In this document: positions 22,348-24,903 of the stretch, piece by piece
How positions within the stretch are numbered: the stretch's first letter is position 1
Layout: each line of letters opens with the position of its first letter
DNA from: JAUSIF01 sp036556265
Lineage (GTDB): Bacteria > Pseudomonadota > Alphaproteobacteria > Rhizobiales > Xanthobacteraceae
Direction of reading: 5' to 3'
Assembly: GCA_036556265.1 (NCBI GenBank)
Contig: DATBJU010000058.1
Coordinates: 1-24,903 of the forward strand
Length of the DNA: 24,903 bases
The notes under the pieces: generated by a model
Seen by the model: the letters and a program-made list of their open reading frames with translations, nothing else
Database searches by the model: none
Told to the model about the DNA's origin: nothing
Position numbers and translations under genes: made by a program

Positions 22348-22746
22348 ATGCTGCACCGACTGAAAATGCTTCCGCTCGCCGCGTTCATCGTGCTGGGCGA
22401 GCCGCTGCTGGCGATCGCGCAGACGCAGCAGGATTCACCGCAACCGAGGCAGTGGTACGGGCCCGGCCCCTGGCACATGTGGGGCGGTGACGGCTACGGC
22501 TGGCCGTTCTGGTGGGGCGGGCCGTTTCTCATGTTGCTGTTCTGGGTATTGGTGATCGGGTGCATCATTTTTATGATGACGCGCGGGATGCACCGGCACG
22601 CGGGGCCGCCCTGGGCCGATCGCTCATGGGGCGACCCGACGCATTCAGCGTTGCAGATCCTGAGCGAGCGTTTCGCGCGCGGCGACATCCAGAAGGAGGA
22701 GTACGAGGCGAAGAAGGCCGCGCTCCTGTCCGGCGCGCGACGGTAG
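22348..22746 (+). CDS. SHOCT domain membrane protein
   Basis: A 132-residue protein. It has a signal-like hydrophobic N-terminus (LKMLPLAAFIVLGEPLLAIA, 5-24), a Trp/Gly/Pro-rich linker (residues 37-58, WYGPGPWHMWGGDGYGWPFWW), a membrane segment (about 60-78) and a C-terminal SHOCT domain (ALQILSERFARGDIQKEEYE, residues 101-120, plus KKAALLSG). SHOCT is a short helical motif that usually mediates oligomerisation; the rest of the function is unknown. The ATG at 22348 has AGGAGA upstream. It is on the opposite strand from the quinone reductase, with a 174-bp gap. Confidence 0.85.
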   Translation: MLHRLKMLPLAAFIVLGEPLLAIAQTQQDSPQPRQWYGPGPWHMWGGDGYGWPFWWGGPFLMLLFWVLVIGCIIFMMTRGMHRHAGPPWADRSWGDPTHSALQILSERFARGDIQKEEYEAKKAALLSGARR

Positions 22747-22849
22747 GGGTCGCCCTTCGTCGCCCAGCCGGAGCGCCGCCGCATCCACGCGATTGTTCCG
22801 CCCGAAACGCGGGACTAGGCTTGGCGTGGATTCTCTGCGGAGGCGCGCG

Positions 22850-23236
22850 ATGGCAGACGACAACCGGCAGGTGGTCGAGCGCTACTGGCAAGCGCTCGCC
22901 CGTAAGGACTTCGACGCAGCGGCCAAGGAGTTGCACAGCGAATTCACCGAGGACTGGCCGCAATCCGGCGAGCATATCGTCGGCGTGTACAACTGGCTCG
23001 TGATGGTGCGCGCGCATCCGACCTTTCCGAAGATCACGATGCGCAGCCACACCGGCGACGGCAGCTTGTGGGTATCGGAAGCGCATTTCGACTATCCGGT
23101 GGCGGGCGGCTCTGCGCCGTTTGAAGTCTGCTCGGTGCAGCAGTTGCGCGACGGGCGGATCACACACATCACCGAATATTTCGGCGCGCCGTTCGAACCG
23201 GCGGCCTGGCGCGCGAAATTCGTGCAACGGCGCTAG
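22850..23236 (+). CDS. NTF2-like / SnoaL-type small protein
   Basis: A 128-residue protein of the NTF2-like fold. Seen: an N-terminal helix pair (NRQVVERYWQALARKDFDAAAKELHSEF), followed by TEDWPQSGEHIVGVYNWL, and strands ending in VQQLRDGRITHITEYFGAPFEP, the classical closing motif of SnoaL-like proteins. These bind small ligands or act as isomerases or hydrolases; no catalytic residue pattern can be fixed by eye. The start at 22850 has GGAGG about seven bases upstream. The VOC gene follows 54 bp later on the same strand, so they may be cotranscribed. Confidence 0.85.
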   Translation: MADDNRQVVERYWQALARKDFDAAAKELHSEFTEDWPQSGEHIVGVYNWLVMVRAHPTFPKITMRSHTGDGSLWVSEAHFDYPVAGGSAPFEVCSVQQLRDGRITHITEYFGAPFEPAAWRAKFVQRR

Positions 23237-23290
23237 GGTAAGTTTCGCGCGCCGCCCGCCCAAGGTATCAGCCTATGCCGGGAGATTCGT

Positions 23291-23680
23291 ATGATAGATC
23301 ACGTCAGCTTTTCCGTCTCCGATTTCGCGCGCGCCAAGGAATTCTATCGGAACGCGCTCGCGCCGCTCGGATACGCGCTTGTCATGGAGGTGGGCGCGGG
23401 GCTGACCGTAGCCGGTGATCCGGCCGCGGGCTTCGGTGCGAACGGCAAGCCGGATCTCTGGATCGCCGGCGGCGGCAAGATCGACAAGCCGGTGCATGTC
23501 GCCGTCGTCGCGAAGGATCGGGCGACCGTTGACGCGTTTCATCGCGCGGCGCTCGCGGCCGGCGGCCGCGACAACGGCAAGCCCGGCGTGCGCGCGCACT
23601 ATCACAAGAACTACTACGGCGCCTTCGTACTCGATCCGGACGGCAACAACGTGGAAGCCGTGTGCCACGCGGCGGTGTGA
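23291..23680 (+). CDS. VOC (glyoxalase/dioxygenase) family protein
   Basis: A 129-residue vicinal-oxygen-chelate protein. Seen: MIDHVSFSVSDFARAKEFYRNAL (first module with candidate metal ligand His4), KPVHVAVVAKDRATVDAFHRAAL (second module with His69) and FVLDPDGNNVEAVCHA (Glu122). The arrangement His4/His69/Glu122 is that of metal-binding members such as glyoxalase I or antibiotic-resistance proteins. The Tyr-rich AHYHKNYYGAF segment is typical of the lactoylglutathione lyase-like subgroup. The start has GGGAGA upstream. The substrate is unknown. Confidence 0.9.
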   Translation: MIDHVSFSVSDFARAKEFYRNALAPLGYALVMEVGAGLTVAGDPAAGFGANGKPDLWIAGGGKIDKPVHVAVVAKDRATVDAFHRAALAAGGRDNGKPGVRAHYHKNYYGAFVLDPDGNNVEAVCHAAV

Positions 23681-23709
23681 GGATTACCCGTTTCCGGCGA
23701 AACCCCTGG

Positions 23710-23768
23710 GTCCCGGATCAGCGGCGCACCACGCGACCAGCGGTCACGTGCTGCGCCGCATCCGGGAC
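23710..23768. repeat. palindromic repeat after the VOC gene
   Basis: Inverted pair GTCCCGGAT...GCGGCGCA (23710-23727) with TGCGCCGC...ATCCGGGAC (about 23752-23768), with one unpaired base pair region. It matches a GGGTCCCGG...CCGGGAC repeat class I recall from Bradyrhizobium-like genomes. It ends 13 bases before the CtrA-type box. Confidence 0.65.
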
Positions 23769-23781
23769 ACGTCGCCAGCCA

Positions 23782-23797
23782 TTAACCATTCATTAAC
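23782..23797 (+). promoter_or_regulatory. CtrA-type binding box
   Basis: TTAA (23782-23785), seven bases, TTAA (23793-23796) followed by C: the exact TTAA-N7-TTAAC consensus of the cell-cycle regulator CtrA. The surrounding sequence has two direct copies of ATTAACCAT. It lies about 63 bases before ATG 23860. Chance occurrence in such GC-rich DNA is unlikely, but regulation is not shown. Confidence 0.7.
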
Positions 23798-23859
23798 CAT
23801 ATCCGGCCGACGCTGACGCCTGGGGCAGCCGCCATCTGGGCGCATCGAAGGTACGGACC

Positions 23860-24630
23860 ATGCTCGATTTTCGTTTGCTGACCGGCGCGCTCGTCACGGT
23901 GGCGGGCGCGGTCATCCTCATCGGCTTCCAGCTGTTCGGCAGCAACGCCGAGGTGGCTGCGCTCGTGCGCGAGGAAGCGCCGCCCGCCGAATGGCTGGTG
24001 ATCGGGAAGCTGCCACCGGCGCAGCCGCGTGTCGCCGCGCTCGCACCGGCGGTGCCGTCGCGCGAGCAGGCGATGGAATGGCTCGCCTTCCTCGACATCG
24101 TGCACGACACGAAGATGGATCCCCCGCCGGCCGGAGCCGAGCCGGCCCGCATCCCGCTGCTCGCCTCGGCCAACATGGAGGCAGATACAAGAACGGATTA
24201 CACGCCCTCCGTTTTCCGATTTGATTTCACGCCGCGGCCGATCGCGGGCGTAGGACGCGTCGGGCTCGAGTTCGCCGGACCACCCGCTGCCGCGAAAGTG
24301 GCGGCGGCCATCGACACGACGAAATCGGACGACGCTTCGCCGGAGACGACCGGCTCGATCACTCCACGCGGCGCGGTCAAGCCGCCGCAGCCGGCGCAGG
24401 CGCCGGCGATGCCGCCCGCGCAGGCGCGTCCGGCGGCGCAGCCGAACCGTTACGCCGCGCGTCCGGCGCAGCCAGCCGAGACGAAACCAGAGACGCTTCC
24501 CAGTCCGCTCGCACTGTTCTTCCCGTTCGCTGGACTCGCCACGGCCAACGGAGAGAAGGCAGAAAAATATCCGCCGCGCGACATGACCGCGGTCGGCGTG
24601 CTCACGCCCTGCTGCCGGCGCGAGGATTGA
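23860..24630 (+). CDS. membrane-anchored Pro/Ala-rich protein, unknown function
   Basis: A 256-residue protein with an N-terminal membrane segment (about 5-27, RLLTGALVTVAGAVILIGFQLFG region) and no cleavage site, so it is probably anchored with its C-terminus in the periplasm. The first part has an acidic EEAPPAEWLVIGKLPP region; a middle section (about 95-140) contains TRTDYTPSVFRFDF; the rest is Pro/Ala/Thr-rich and probably disordered, with a last CC pair near the C-terminus (VLTPCCRRED). I do not recognise the family. The preceding CtrA box suggests cell-cycle or envelope-linked expression. No strong ribosome binding site is seen; GGTACGG is the best fit. Confidence 0.75.
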   Translation: MLDFRLLTGALVTVAGAVILIGFQLFGSNAEVAALVREEAPPAEWLVIGKLPPAQPRVAALAPAVPSREQAMEWLAFLDIVHDTKMDPPPAGAEPARIPLLASANMEADTRTDYTPSVFRFDFTPRPIAGVGRVGLEFAGPPAAAKVAAAIDTTKSDDASPETTGSITPRGAVKPPQPAQAPAMPPAQARPAAQPNRYAARPAQPAETKPETLPSPLALFFPFAGLATANGEKAEKYPPRDMTAVGVLTPCCRRED

Positions 24631-24638
24631 GCCGATCT

Positions 24639-24655
24639 GCGGGCGCCGCCTTTTT
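24639..24655 (+). terminator. possible short terminator
   Basis: GCGG-GCG-CCGC (24639-24649), then C and five Ts (24651-24655), lies nine bases after the stop of the preceding gene. The stem is only four base pairs, so it may be weak. A longer alternative pairing of GGCGC with GCGCC upstream is also possible. Confidence 0.4.
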
Positions 24656-24756
24656 CTCTTGCAACGGCCAGGATCGAAGGCCGCTTGCCTGTTGACGGCG
24701 AGCGGCGGAATGCGCTTCGCTATTGCGGTCTTCGGTCACTTAAGGGGGAGGGGTAG

Positions 24757-24903
24757 GTGCGCAAACTCGTGCCAGTTCTAGCCTCGATAGCGATGGCCCT
24801 GCTGTCGCTGAGCACGGCGCCAAACTACGTGCTCGCTCAGGCACAGCAGAAGCCAAAGAGCACCACCTGTCCGGAAGGCCAGGCCAAATGCATCGAGAAC
24901 TGT
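24757..24903 (+). CDS. secreted protein with cysteines, 5' part only
   Basis: The window ends after 49 codons of an open frame starting GTG 24757. The product has a signal peptide (MRKLVPVLASIAMALLSLST, cleavage near VLAQA, about residue 28), then a Gln/Lys-rich linker and Cys38, Cys45 and Cys49 (TTCPEGQAKCIENC). GGGGGAGGGG upstream is a strong ribosome binding site, supporting GTG as the start. A family cannot be assigned from this fragment. Confidence 0.7.
   Translation, partial: MRKLVPVLASIAMALLSLSTAPNYVLAQAQQKPKSTTCPEGQAKCIENC

Overview
The window looks like chromosomal DNA of an alphaproteobacterium, most likely of the order Hyphomicrobiales (Rhizobiales; Bradyrhizobium/Xanthobacteraceae-like). 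Direct evidence is a circularly permuted two-piece tmRNA gene whose tag reads ANDNYAPVAQAA, an alpha-type SspB, a CtrA-type TTAA-N7-TTAA box, small rhizobial protein families (DUF2336, DUF6894-like) and several dispersed palindromic repeats of the kind common in Bradyrhizobium-like genomes. GC is high with strong GC3 bias, so nearly every real gene carries long antisense shadow frames.

Layout. 1-1671: 3' part of a UvrD/PcrA helicase gene whose frame runs through a 99-bp palindromic repeat. 1701-1811: a second palindromic repeat, then an M3 metallopeptidase, an FAD-dependent aromatic-type monooxygenase and prmA (stop/start overlap), on the + strand. 6478-7477 (-): a small conserved protein with a terminator, and a hotdog thioesterase. 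7603-12613 (+): a GlcD/Dld-type FAD oxidase and a 1161-residue AsmA-like protein. 12633-14178 (-): ssrA (tmRNA), sspB and folA in one direction. 14428-16067 (-): a RidA-family deaminase and a DUF2336 protein. 16255-18654 (+): a highly structured leader, gamma-glutamyltransferase and two tiny genes. 18689-20155 (-): a PNPOx-like protein and a secreted TPR protein. 20347-21225 (+): two secreted or membrane proteins of unknown function. 21235-22173 (-): a monohaem cytochrome c and a flavodoxin-fold quinone reductase. 22348-24903 (+): a SHOCT membrane protein, an NTF2-like protein, a VOC protein, a membrane-anchored Pro/Ala-rich protein behind a CtrA box, and the start of a secreted Cys-containing protein cut by the window end.

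How genes work together. The clearest functional group is ribosome rescue and tagged-protein degradation: the tmRNA adds the ANDNYAPVAQAA tag, and SspB, encoded just downstream on the same strand, is the adaptor that hands tagged proteins to ClpXP. The rest is mostly housekeeping and small accessory genes. I found no phage, integrase, CRISPR array, insertion sequence, rRNA or tRNA gene, and no obviously new multi-gene system. The most unusual features are repeat-related: a heptad-periodic hairpin filling the tmRNA intervening segment, a repeat read in frame as part of UvrD, and a repeat whose end supplies the ribosome binding site of the M3 peptidase. A strongly structured leader before ggt is also unexplained.
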